Source of the DNA: an uncultured Lachnospiraceae bacterium
Lineage (GTDB): Bacteria; Bacillota; Clostridia; Lachnospirales; Lachnospiraceae
Length of the DNA stretch: 64,000 bases
Direction of reading: 5' to 3'
Assembly: GCA_900544685.1 (NCBI GenBank)
Contig: UQWA01000005.1
Span: forward strand, 56,212-120,211
The notes under the pieces were generated by a model. The model had not been told where the DNA came from and made no database searches. It was given only the letters and a program-made list of their open reading frames with translations. Below are positions 34,299 through 41,591 of this stretch, piece by piece. The position numbers were made by a program, and so were the translations under genes. Position 1 is the stretch's first letter. Every line of letters starts with the position of its first letter.

Positions 34299-34327
34299 TT
34301 GAATTTATGAATAATATATGATAGCAT
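34299..34327 (+). promoter_or_regulatory. Promoter of codY
   Basis: TTGAAT (34299-34304) and TAGCAT (34322-34327) are 17 bp apart. The leader to the ATG at 34385 is about 50 nt. Confidence 0.5.
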
Positions 34328-34384
34328 AAAAACATATTAAGATAAATTCAATCTTTTCTGCATGGCAGTCATAGGAGGATAGAG

Positions 34385-35170
34385 ATGAGTGTTCAACTGT
34401 TGGACAAAACACGTAAGATTAATAAACTGCTACACAATAACAGCTCAAGCAAAGTGGTATTTAATGATATTTGCAATGTACTGACAGATATTATGGATTC
34501 CAATATTCTGGTACTGAGTAAAAAGGGAAAGGTGTTGGGAGTCAGTATCAGCAGTGAGATCGGTGAGATACATGAATTGATGGAGAATAAAGTAGGAACT
34601 TTTATTGATCCAATGCTGAATGAGCGTCTTTTGGGGGTGCTTTCTACTAAAGAGAATGTAAACCTGGAGACTCTTGGCTTTGAACCGGAAGGCGTGAAAA
34701 AATATCAGGCTATTATCAATCCTATAGATATTGCAGGAGAGCGTCTGGGCACCGTGTTTATGTACCGGGTAAGAGAGCCTTATACCATTGATGATATTAT
34801 TTTGAGTGAGTACGGTACTACAGTGGTAGGACTGGAGATGATGCGTTCTGTGAATGAGGAATGTGCGGAAGAGCACCGGAAGATCCAGATTGTTAAATCT
34901 GCCATTAACACATTGTCTTATTCGGAACTGGAAGCCATTCTCCACATTTTTGATGAACTGAACGGCAATGAGGGGATTCTGGTAGCGAGCAAGATCGCAG
35001 ACAGAGTTGGTATTACCCGTTCTGTGATTGTCAATGCACTTCGTAAGTTTGAGAGCGCTGGGGTAATTGAATCCAGATCTTCCGGTATGAAGGGAACATA
35101 TATCAAAGTAGTCAACCAGATGGTATTTGATGAACTGGACGAGATTAGAAGGCAGAGAGAGTTTCATTAG
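34385..35170 (+). CDS. codY: GTP-sensing transcriptional repressor CodY
   Basis: The 261-residue regulator has the N-terminal GAF domain that binds branched-chain amino acids (LLDKTRKINKLL, then VFNDICNVLTDIMDSNILVLSKKGKVLG) and the C-terminal winged helix ASKIADRVGITRSVIVNALRKFESAGVIESRSSGMKGTYI, nearly invariant in the family. It responds to GTP and amino acids and controls nutrient and virulence-type genes. A CodY-like box overlaps its own promoter region. The terminator hairpin starts inside the last codons. AGGAGG precedes the ATG. Confidence 0.97.
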   Translation: MSVQLLDKTRKINKLLHNNSSSKVVFNDICNVLTDIMDSNILVLSKKGKVLGVSISSEIGEIHELMENKVGTFIDPMLNERLLGVLSTKENVNLETLGFEPEGVKKYQAIINPIDIAGERLGTVFMYRVREPYTIDDIILSEYGTTVVGLEMMRSVNEECAEEHRKIQIVKSAINTLSYSELEAILHIFDELNGNEGILVASKIADRVGITRSVIVNALRKFESAGVIESRSSGMKGTYIKVVNQMVFDELDEIRRQREFH

Positions 35171-35184
35171 AAACTCTCTTTTTT
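35156..35184 (+). terminator. Terminator of codY
   Basis: AGAGAGTTTC (35156-35165), ATTA loop, GAAACTCTCT (35170-35179), then a T tract to 35184. The stem includes the codY stop codon. Confidence 0.92.
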
Positions 35185-35277
35185 ACACACAATAATTTAA
35201 AAATGAGAAAACAGGAGAAAAAAAGAGATATTCATAGAAAATAGAAGATATCCTGTAAATAATCAAAAAGCATAAAG

Positions 35278-35306
35278 TTGCATATTTCACATATATTTAC
35301 TAATAT
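35278..35306 (+). promoter_or_regulatory. Promoter of groES-groEL
   Basis: TTGCAT (35278-35283) and TAATAT (35301-35306) are 17 bp apart; the CIRCE element starts 11 bp after the -10. Confidence 0.75.
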
Positions 35307-35317
35307 AAAGATCGTAG

Positions 35318-35344
35318 TTAGCACTCAGTTGAAGAGAGTGCTAA
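35318..35344. promoter_or_regulatory. CIRCE operator of groESL
   Basis: TTAGCACTC (35318-35326), 9-nt spacer, GAGTGCTAA (35336-35344). Both arms are identical to the CIRCE in front of hrcA; only the spacer differs. Confidence 0.97.
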
Positions 35345-35382
35345 TAAAACAGTTCGAATAGTTCGACAAAGGAGGCTTATTT

Positions 35383-35667
35383 ATGAAGTTAGTACCACTT
35401 GGCGACAGAGTCGTTTTAAAACAGGTTGAAGCAGAAGAGACAACAAAATCAGGTATTATCCTTGCAGCAAAATCCCAGGAAAAACCACAGGAAGCAGAAG
35501 TTATTGCAGTAGGTCCTGGCGGAATGGTTGATGGAAAAGAAGTAACTATGCAGGTAAAGGCAGGAGATAAAGTAATCTACTCCAAATATGCGGGAAATGA
35601 AGTAAAACTGGATGGCGAAGAATATATTATTGTAAAACAGAATGATATTCTGGCAATTGTTGAATAA
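35383..35667 (+). CDS. groES: Co-chaperonin GroES
   Basis: The 94-residue Hsp10 starts MKLVPLGDRVVLKQ, has the mobile loop EAEETTKSGIILAAKSQEKPQ and ends GEEYIIVKQNDILAIVE. It caps the GroEL cavity as a heptamer. AAGGAGG stands 7 nt before the ATG. HrcA control is shown by the perfect CIRCE upstream. groEL follows after 20 nt. Confidence 0.98.
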   Translation: MKLVPLGDRVVLKQVEAEETTKSGIILAAKSQEKPQEAEVIAVGPGGMVDGKEVTMQVKAGDKVIYSKYAGNEVKLDGEEYIIVKQNDILAIVE

Positions 35668-35687
35668 ATTAGCAGGAGGAAAAGGTA

Positions 35688-37313
35688 ATGGCAAAAGAAA
35701 TCAAATACGGATCAGACGCCAGAAAAGCTCTTGAAGAAGGCGTAAACAAACTGGCTGATACAGTAAAAGTAACACTTGGACCGAAAGGAAGAAACGTAGT
35801 ACTGGATAAACAGTATGGCGCACCACTGATTACAAATGACGGTGTATCCATTGCAAAAGAAATCGATCTGCCGGATCCATTCGAAAATATGGGTGCACAG
35901 CTGGTAAAAGAAGTTGCTACCAAGACTAATGATGTAGCAGGTGACGGTACTACAACAGCTACTGTACTTGCTCAGGCTATGATTCAGGAAGGTATGAAGA
36001 ATCTGGCAGCAGGTGCAAACCCAATCGTTCTGAGAAAAGGTATGAAGAAAGCTACAGAAGCAGCAGTAAAAGCAATTGCTGATATGAGCAGTAAGGTTAA
36101 CGGTAAACACCAGATGGCAAGAGTTGCAGCAATCTCTGCCGGTGATGAGGAAGTAGGAAACATGGTTGCAGATGCAATGGAAAAAGTATCTGCAGACGGT
36201 GTCATCACCATTGAAGAATCCAAGACCATGAAGACAGAACTGGATCTGGTAGAAGGTATGCAGTTTGACAGAGGATATATTTCTGCATACATGGCAACGG
36301 ATATGGAAAAAATGGAAGCAGTTCTGGATGATCCATATATCCTGATCACAGACAGAAAGATCACTGTTATCCAGGATATCCTGCCAGTACTGGAACAGAT
36401 CGTTCAGGCGGGGAAAAAGCTGTTGATTATTGCTGAAGACGTAGAAGGAGAAGCACTTACTACTCTGATCGTAAACAAATTAAGAGGAACATTCGGTGTT
36501 GTTGCTGTTAAAGCACCTGGATATGGTGACAGAAGAAAAGAAATGCTGAAGGATATCGCAATTCTGACAGGCGGACAGGTTATCTCAGAAGAACTTGGTC
36601 TGGAACTGAAAGATACAACACTTGAGATGTTAGGACGTGCAAAATCTGTAAAGGTCGCAAAAGAAAATACTGTTATTGTTGATGGTCTGGGTAACAAAGA
36701 TGAGATCAAGGCAAGAGTAGAACAGATCAAGTCTGCAATCGCTACTACAACATCTGAATTTGACAAAGAGAAGCTTCAGGAAAGACTGGCTAAGCTGGCT
36801 GGTGGTGTTGCTGTTATCCGTGTTGGTGCAGCTACAGAGACAGAAATGAAAGAAGCAAAATTGCGTATGGAAGATGCCTTGAATGCAACACGTGCAGCGG
36901 TAGAAGAAGGTATTGTAGCAGGTGGTGGATCTGCATATATCCATGCAGCAAAAGAAGTTGCCAAACTGGTAGATGAGCTGGAAGGCGACGAGAAGACAGG
37001 TGCCAAGGTTATTCTGAAAGCTCTGAATGCTCCGTTGACACAGATCGCACAGAATGCAGGCCTTGAAGGCGCAGTTATTGTAAACAACGTAATGGAATCC
37101 AAAGTAGGATTTGGATTTGATGCTTATAATGAAGAATATGTAGATATGGTAGCTGCTGGTATCCTTGATCCGGCAAAAGTTACCAGAAGCGCTCTTCAGA
37201 ACGCAACCAGCGTAGCATCCACATTCCTTACAACAGAATCCTGCGTTGCCAACATCAAGGAACCAGAACCTGCTATGCCGGCAGGTGCAGGAATGAATCC
37301 TGGAATGATGTAA
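35688..37313 (+). CDS. groEL: Chaperonin GroEL
   Basis: The 541-residue Hsp60 shows KYGSDARKALEEGVNKLADTV, the nucleotide motif VAGDGTTTATVLAQ, the apical and hinge regions, and a Gly/Met-type tail (PAGAGMNPGMM). It folds proteins in the cytoplasm with GroES and, in Firmicutes, keeps HrcA active, closing a feedback loop with both CIRCE operons here. Codon use is strongly biased, as for dnaK. A 13-bp terminator follows the stop. Confidence 0.99.
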   Translation: MAKEIKYGSDARKALEEGVNKLADTVKVTLGPKGRNVVLDKQYGAPLITNDGVSIAKEIDLPDPFENMGAQLVKEVATKTNDVAGDGTTTATVLAQAMIQEGMKNLAAGANPIVLRKGMKKATEAAVKAIADMSSKVNGKHQMARVAAISAGDEEVGNMVADAMEKVSADGVITIEESKTMKTELDLVEGMQFDRGYISAYMATDMEKMEAVLDDPYILITDRKITVIQDILPVLEQIVQAGKKLLIIAEDVEGEALTTLIVNKLRGTFGVVAVKAPGYGDRRKEMLKDIAILTGGQVISEELGLELKDTTLEMLGRAKSVKVAKENTVIVDGLGNKDEIKARVEQIKSAIATTTSEFDKEKLQERLAKLAGGVAVIRVGAATETEMKEAKLRMEDALNATRAAVEEGIVAGGGSAYIHAAKEVAKLVDELEGDEKTGAKVILKALNAPLTQIAQNAGLEGAVIVNNVMESKVGFGFDAYNEEYVDMVAAGILDPAKVTRSALQNATSVASTFLTTESCVANIKEPEPAMPAGAGMNPGMM

Positions 37314-37332
37314 TTACACAAAGTAAAGTTTT

Positions 37333-37367
37333 AGAAAGAATCCTGTTTTTGCAGGATTCTTTCTTTT
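37333..37367 (+). terminator. Terminator of groESL
   Basis: AGAAAGAATCCTG (37333-37345), TTTTTG loop, CAGGATTCTTTCT (37352-37364), then TTT. The stem is 13 bp and perfect. Confidence 0.92.
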
Positions 37368-37392
37368 ATATAAGACAAAATTGTACAAAGAC

Positions 37393-37421
37393 TGGTACAT
37401 TGTGTCTGGGTATGGTATAAT
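37393..37421 (+). promoter_or_regulatory. Extended -10 promoter of the gene at 37493
   Basis: TATAAT (37416-37421) carries an upstream TGG (extended -10), with a weak TGGTAC -35 (37393-37398) at 17 bp. One arm of the hairpin repeat (ACAGATAC, 37463-37470) lies in the leader. Confidence 0.6.
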
Positions 37422-37462
37422 AAACAGACGTAACGTTTCAGAAGCTGCTGCTAAGAGGCTGA

Positions 37463-37470
37463 ACAGATAC
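37463..37470. repeat. Solitary ACAGATAC half-repeat
   Basis: The 8-nt arm shared by the hairpins at 2494, 3552 and 3990 occurs here in an intergenic leader without its partner arm; the flanking GA and GAA also match the 2518 and 3578 contexts (ACAGATACG). Confidence 0.4.
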
Positions 37471-37492
37471 GAAAAAATAAAGGAGCGGACAG

Positions 37493-37996
37493 ATGAGCGA
37501 TTTATACACAGAAGAGATTGTAAAAAAAGAAAAGACGGGGAAGGATACACTGATTAAAGTGCTTCTGATAGCAGGAACCGCATTGTCGGTGTTTTCCCTC
37601 ATGGTTTTGGGCTGGATTTCACTGATCCTGATTGCAGCATTTGGTGTGGCAGATTATTTTATTTTACCATCACTGGATCTGGAATTTGAATATCTGTATG
37701 TGAATGGCGAGATTGATATTGACAAGATTATGTCTAAGCAGAAAAGAAAAAGAGTGTTTTCTGGTGATGTATCTTCTCTGGAACTTCTGGCACCTACACA
37801 GTCTCATGAACTGGATCATTACCGAAGCAGATCTGACATTAAGAAGAATGATTTCTCTTCCGGGAAGAAAGATGCCAGAACCTATACCATGATCCTGAAA
37901 AAAGAGAAAGGGATGGAACTGGTTGTATTTGAACCAAGTGATGTTATGCTCAATGATATGAAACGCATGGCACCAAGAGAAGTACATCTTCAGTAA
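37493..37996 (+). CDS. Small membrane protein of unknown function
   Basis: A 167-residue protein with a charged start (DLYTEEIVKKEKTGK), two close hydrophobic segments (about residues 20-40 and 43-58) and a soluble C-terminal domain of about 100 residues rich in Lys, Arg and Asp. The soluble part has a beta-rich look (DLEFEYLYVNGEIDIDKIM, TYTMILKKEKGMELVVFEPSD). It resembles small conserved clostridial proteins named DUF6106, but I cannot confirm that by search. AAAGGAG precedes the ATG. It has its own promoter and no operon partner. Confidence 0.7.
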   Translation: MSDLYTEEIVKKEKTGKDTLIKVLLIAGTALSVFSLMVLGWISLILIAAFGVADYFILPSLDLEFEYLYVNGEIDIDKIMSKQKRKRVFSGDVSSLELLAPTQSHELDHYRSRSDIKKNDFSSGKKDARTYTMILKKEKGMELVVFEPSDVMLNDMKRMAPREVHLQ

Positions 37997-38010
37997 CCAT
38001 TCAGAAACGA

Positions 38011-38039
38011 TTGACAGACACTTTTATTTTTGATAAAAT
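38011..38039 (+). promoter_or_regulatory. Sigma-A promoter of guaB
   Basis: TTGACA (38011-38016) and TAAAAT (38034-38039) are 17 bp apart. The leader is about 40 nt, too short for a purine riboswitch. Confidence 0.8.
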
Positions 38040-38087
38040 ATCGTGCAAAAGTCATAACTATAAAAGGAAGAAAGAGAGGAAATACAA

Positions 38088-39542
38088 ATGGGCAGCATTA
38101 TAGGTGAAGGAATTACCTTTGATGATGTATTACTGGTTCCGGCATATTCAGAAGTAATTCCAAATGAAGTGGAACTGAATACGCATCTGACCAAGAAAAT
38201 TAAACTGAATATTCCAATGATGAGTGCTGGTATGGATACGGTTACCGAACACAGAATGGCAATTGCAATGGCAAGACAGGGGGGTATCGGCATTATCCAT
38301 AAGAATATGTCTATTGAAGCACAGGCAGAAGAAGTAGACAAGGTAAAGCGTTCCGAGAACGGAGTCATCTCTGACCCATTTTATTTATCACCAGAACATA
38401 CGCTTGCGGATGCCAATGATCTGATGGCAAAGTTCCGCATTTCCGGTGTTCCGATTACCGAGAACGGCAAACTGGTCGGCATTATTACCAACCGTGACCT
38501 GAAATTTGAAGAAGATTATTCCAAGCTGATCAAGGACTGTATGACTTCTGAAGGACTGGTTACTGCAAAAGTAGGAATTACTTTAGAAGAAGCAAAGAAG
38601 ATTCTTGGACAGGCGCGTAAAGAAAAGCTTCCGATCGTAGATGATGATTTTAATCTGAAGGGGCTGATCACCATAAAAGATATTGAGAAGCAGATCAAGT
38701 ATCCAAATTCTGCCAAGGATGAACAGGGACGTCTGCTTTGTGGTGCAGCAGTAGGAATCACTGCGAACTGCCTGGAGAGAACGGAAGCTCTGGTAAAAGC
38801 GCATGTAGATGTTGTGGTTCTGGACTGTGCACATGGTCATTCAGCAAATGTATTACGATGTGTGAAAATGATTAAGGAAAAATTTCCAGATCTTCAGTTG
38901 ATTGCCGGTAATGTAGCAACCGGAGCAGCAACGAGGGCTCTGATAGAAGCAGGTGTAGATGCTGTAAAAGTTGGTATCGGACCTGGATCTATCTGTACAA
39001 CCCGTGTAGTATCCGGTGTAGGTGTTCCTCAGATTACCGCTGTTATGGAATGTTATAACGTTGCAAAGGAATATGGTATTCCAATCATTGCAGATGGTGG
39101 TATCAAGTATTCCGGCGACATGACAAAAGCAATTGCAGCAGGTGCCAATGTCTGCATGATGGGAAGCATTTTTGCAGGATGCGACGAGAGTCCGGGAACC
39201 TTTGAACTGTTCCAGGGAAGAAAATATAAAGTATACCGTGGTATGGGATCTATCGCAGCCATGGAAAATGGAAGCAAAGACCGCTACTTCCAGTCCAATG
39301 CAAAGAAGCTGGTTCCGGAAGGAGTGGAAGGACGTGTTGCTTATAAAGGCAGTGTAGAAGATACGGTATTCCAGTTGCTTGGAGGTCTTCGTTCCGGTAT
39401 GGGATACTGTGGTACACCGACAATTGAGGAACTGAAAGAGCGTGGCAGATTCGTTAAGATCTCTGCTGCATCTTTAAAAGAATCACATCCTCATGATATT
39501 CATATTACCAAAGAGGCACCGAACTATAGTGTTGACGAGTAA
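38088..39542 (+). CDS. guaB: IMP dehydrogenase
   Basis: The 484-residue enzyme converts IMP to XMP, the rate-limiting step of GTP synthesis. It has GITFDDVLLVPAYSEV, two CBS domains between about residues 93 and 200, the catalytic loop GIGPGSICTTRVVSGVG with C303, and the flap region YRGMGSIAAME. Product GTP is a ligand of CodY, encoded 3 kb upstream. AGGAAGAAAGAGAGG lies before the ATG. The last bases overlap the probable start of the methyltransferase gene. Confidence 0.98.
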   Translation: MGSIIGEGITFDDVLLVPAYSEVIPNEVELNTHLTKKIKLNIPMMSAGMDTVTEHRMAIAMARQGGIGIIHKNMSIEAQAEEVDKVKRSENGVISDPFYLSPEHTLADANDLMAKFRISGVPITENGKLVGIITNRDLKFEEDYSKLIKDCMTSEGLVTAKVGITLEEAKKILGQARKEKLPIVDDDFNLKGLITIKDIEKQIKYPNSAKDEQGRLLCGAAVGITANCLERTEALVKAHVDVVVLDCAHGHSANVLRCVKMIKEKFPDLQLIAGNVATGAATRALIEAGVDAVKVGIGPGSICTTRVVSGVGVPQITAVMECYNVAKEYGIPIIADGGIKYSGDMTKAIAAGANVCMMGSIFAGCDESPGTFELFQGRKYKVYRGMGSIAAMENGSKDRYFQSNAKKLVPEGVEGRVAYKGSVEDTVFQLLGGLRSGMGYCGTPTIEELKERGRFVKISAASLKESHPHDIHITKEAPNYSVDE

Positions 39543-41028
39543 TTATTTAGAGCAGATTCGAAAAAAGAATAATGTAAGACAGAACCTTATCGAATTAAAG
39601 CAGTTAATTCGAGATGACAATCAGAAGAAAGCCCTTGCTTATGAATTAGCAGGGGATTTCTCTGACTTTACGGTTCTTTTAAAAGAAGAGGATCCAAAGG
39701 TACGAAAAAATGCGGTGCTGATTCTCGGAGAGATGGAATGCGATGATCTGGCAGATCAGATCTGGGATGCTTATGAGGCAGAACAGACGTTATTTGTGAA
39801 AGCAGATTATATTAAAAGCCTTTCCAAATGCGAATGCAGACAATTGCTTCCGAAGCTGAAGGCCAGATTAAAGGAACTTTCTGAAACGAAGGTGACTGTG
39901 GAAGAAGAGAAGCATGTACGTGCTGAGATTTTTGCACTGCAGGCATTAGTGCTGAAATATAACCGCCCGAAGCATCATAAGTTTACAGGTTTTGACCATG
40001 AACTGGAACTAATTCTGATGACCAATCGCAATCACCGGGAAATGACAGCTGCACAGCTTCCTGCTGAGACAGAGATAAAGATGCTTTCAGGCGGCATCCG
40101 TTTTTGTACTACACATCTGGATGATGTACTGAAAATACGCACCTATACAGAAATGCTGTTTCCGATTCCAGGACTTCGTCTTCTGGAAGGAAGCCCGGAT
40201 CATATGGCAAAGCAGCTTGTGCATGGCGGTATGTTGCGGTTTCTGAATGAAAATCATGCAGGTAATCCACCATTCTATTTCAGACTGGAAATCAAGAGCA
40301 GTATGGCGGCAGATCGGAGAATCGATCTTGTGAAGAAGATGTCACTGGCTATTGAACGGGAGTCTGCCAGAGAAATGGTGAACACCACATCTGGATATGA
40401 ACTTGAGATCCGCTTGGTGGCCAATAAAGAAGGAAGGTTTATTCCGCTTTTGAAACTTTCTACGATTCCAGACTGGAAATTCGCATATCGTAAAGAGGTG
40501 CTTCCTACTTCCGTGACTCCGGCAAATGCAGCCTTATTTATGGCTCTGGCAGGACCATTTTTGAAGAAGGATGCCAGGGTGCTGGATCCATTCTGTGGAA
40601 CCGGCACAATGCTGATAGAGAGAGCCAGATTTCTTCCTTGTAATACATTATATGGCATCGATATCCTGGAAGAGGCAATACAGAAAGCAAAAGTGAATAC
40701 GGAACTGGCGAATATACCGATTCATTATATCAATCGCAACTATTTTGATTTTCGACATGAATATCATTTTGATGAGATTGTAACTAATCTTCCGGGAATG
40801 GGCAAGAGCAAGGATACAGAATCCCTGCAGATTCTGTATGATCGTTTTCTTCAGAAGTCACAGAAGATGCTGGAAAACAACGGTATTGTGGTTGCTTATA
40901 CGACAGTTCCAGAGATACTGAAAAAACAGCTTCATAATTATCCTGCATATATTGTGGAAAAAGAAGCAATCATCAATGAGAGAGAGAACAGTCGCCTGCT
41001 GGTATTACGTTTTCATATTGGGTATTAA
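39529..41028 (+). CDS. HEAT-repeat/THUMP-type RNA methyltransferase
   Basis: About 499 residues. The N-terminal 110 residues are helical and HEAT-like (DDNQKKALAYELAGDFSDFTVLL, PKVRKNAVLILGEMECDDLADQIW), a middle region resembles RNA-binding parts of THUMP-class enzymes, and the C-terminal domain is a class I methyltransferase of the UPF0020/TrmN/RlmL group: LDPFCGTGTMLIERARF, a GIDILEEAI acidic loop, and TNLPGMGKS in place of NPPY. RNA is the likely substrate; the base is unknown. The start is unclear: GTG 39529 or TTG 39532, both overlapping guaB, with AAGAGG 12-15 nt upstream. No ATG lies near. Confidence 0.75.
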   Translation: MLTSNYLEQIRKKNNVRQNLIELKQLIRDDNQKKALAYELAGDFSDFTVLLKEEDPKVRKNAVLILGEMECDDLADQIWDAYEAEQTLFVKADYIKSLSKCECRQLLPKLKARLKELSETKVTVEEEKHVRAEIFALQALVLKYNRPKHHKFTGFDHELELILMTNRNHREMTAAQLPAETEIKMLSGGIRFCTTHLDDVLKIRTYTEMLFPIPGLRLLEGSPDHMAKQLVHGGMLRFLNENHAGNPPFYFRLEIKSSMAADRRIDLVKKMSLAIERESAREMVNTTSGYELEIRLVANKEGRFIPLLKLSTIPDWKFAYRKEVLPTSVTPANAALFMALAGPFLKKDARVLDPFCGTGTMLIERARFLPCNTLYGIDILEEAIQKAKVNTELANIPIHYINRNYFDFRHEYHFDEIVTNLPGMGKSKDTESLQILYDRFLQKSQKMLENNGIVVAYTTVPEILKKQLHNYPAYIVEKEAIINERENSRLLVLRFHIGY

Positions 41029-41077
41029 GACAGGAGAAATCGTGCAAATTTTTTAAACAATATGAATTATTAAAATA

Positions 41078-41098
41078 ATTTTGAAAAAATTTCAAAAT
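41078..41098. promoter_or_regulatory. AT-rich inverted repeat next to the tRNA-Gly promoter
   Basis: ATTTTGAAA (41078-41086), AAA spacer, TTTCAAAAT (41090-41098). It ends 5 bp before the -35 and could be an UP element or an operator. Confidence 0.4.
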
Positions 41099-41103
41099 AA
41101 GTG

Positions 41104-41132
41104 TTGACAAAAACAATTATGTCATATATAAT
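41104..41132 (+). promoter_or_regulatory. Consensus promoter of tRNA-Gly
   Basis: TTGACA (41104-41109), 17 bp, TATAAT (41127-41132): a perfect sigma-A promoter, as expected for a stable RNA. Confidence 0.9.
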
Positions 41133-41136
41133 CATT

Positions 41137-41159
41137 CTTGTCACTGAGGAAGTGACAAG
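41137..41159 (+). other. 5'-leader hairpin of tRNA-Gly
   Basis: CTTGTCACT (41137-41145), GAGGA loop, AGTGACAAG (41151-41159). It begins at the expected transcription start and ends 5 nt before the mature tRNA, so the precursor would carry a compact leader stem next to the RNase P site. Confidence 0.65.
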
Positions 41160-41164
41160 AAAAT

Positions 41165-41237
41165 GCGCGAGTGGCTCAGTTGGTGGAGCGCGACCTTGCC
41201 AAGGTCGAGGCCGCGGGTTCGAGTCCCGTCTCGCGCT
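41165..41237 (+). tRNA. tRNA-Gly (anticodon GCC)
   Basis: A 73-nt cloverleaf: acceptor GCGCGAG/CTCGCGC with discriminator T, D stem GCTC/GAGC, anticodon stem CGACC/GGTCG with loop TTGCCAA (anticodon GCC), five-nt variable loop, and T stem GCGGG/CCCGT around TTCGAGT. The CCA end is not encoded. It stands alone, with a consensus promoter and a strong terminator. Confidence 0.97.
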
Positions 41238-41241
41238 TTTG

Positions 41242-41290
41242 TTTTGCACAGAAATAGGCATCCAATCGGATGCCTATTTTTTGTGCAAAA
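41242..41290. terminator. Terminator of tRNA-Gly
   Basis: Inner stem AAATAGGCATCC (41252-41263)/GGATGCCTATTT (41268-41279) and outer stem TTTTGCACA (41242-41250)/TGTGCAAAA (41282-41290), with a TTTTTT run after the inner stem. It should work in both directions. Confidence 0.9.
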
Positions 41291-41291
41291 A

Positions 41292-41401
41292 GAGCCCTGC
41301 CGGGCTCAAACAGCATCCTATGAATGCTGTTCGAGGTCTCGGAGGACCTAAAGTCCTCCTTGGGCGGCGCTGAGCATTGGTCCACCGGACCAATAGCGCC
41401 G
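41292..41401. other. GC-rich, highly structured intergenic stretch of unknown function
   Basis: Directly after the tRNA terminator, 110 nt fold into a chain of stems: GAGCCC/GGGCTC (41292-41307); AACAGCAT/ATGCTGTT (41309-41331); two exclusive stems, AGGTC/GACCT (41334-41349) and GGAGGAC/GTCCTCC (41341-41359); and CGGCGCT-GAGC-ATTGGTCC/GGACCAAT-AGCGCCG (41365-41401) with a 4-nt bulge. It is visibly richer in G and C than its flanks. I see no protein start with a ribosome-binding site. It may be a small RNA, a leader or a repeated element; no promoter assigns a strand. Confidence 0.55.
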
Positions 41402-41428
41402 TCTTGCGTGTGTTTATTTTTATTTTAC

Positions 41429-41457
41429 TTGTGAAAACGAAAAGAGTTTTGTATACT
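41429..41457 (+). promoter_or_regulatory. Promoter of the PurF-like gene
   Basis: TTGTGA (41429-41434), 17 bp, TATACT (41452-41457). The leader to ATG 41592 is about 128 nt with no riboswitch that I recognise. Confidence 0.6.
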
Positions 41458-41591
41458 GTACATGATATGGAAATTTTTGTATTTGTGTATGAATGGCAGA
41501 TACAGTAGAATCAGAGATAAAAGTACCTGTCTGAGGCAACAATGACCAGAGGCAGAGAGATACTGCATTGTGGCAGACAAAAGGAGGATAT

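Noticed and set aside
41077..41091. Possible CodY box before tRNA-Gly (AATTTTGAAAAAATT)
   Set aside because: It differs from the consensus at the central C and G, which carry most of the specificity, and the region is simply AT-rich.
41101..41385. Open frames on both strands across the tRNA-Gly gene and the structured stretch (for example 41101-41373 + and 41176-41385 -)
   Set aside because: They translate the tRNA and its hairpins, have no ribosome-binding site, and share no codon bias with nearby genes. They are shadows of RNA structure.
41458..41591. Purine riboswitch in the leader of the PurF-like gene
   Set aside because: No three-way-junction or conserved loop motifs of a purine or PRPP aptamer are recognisable in the 130-nt leader.
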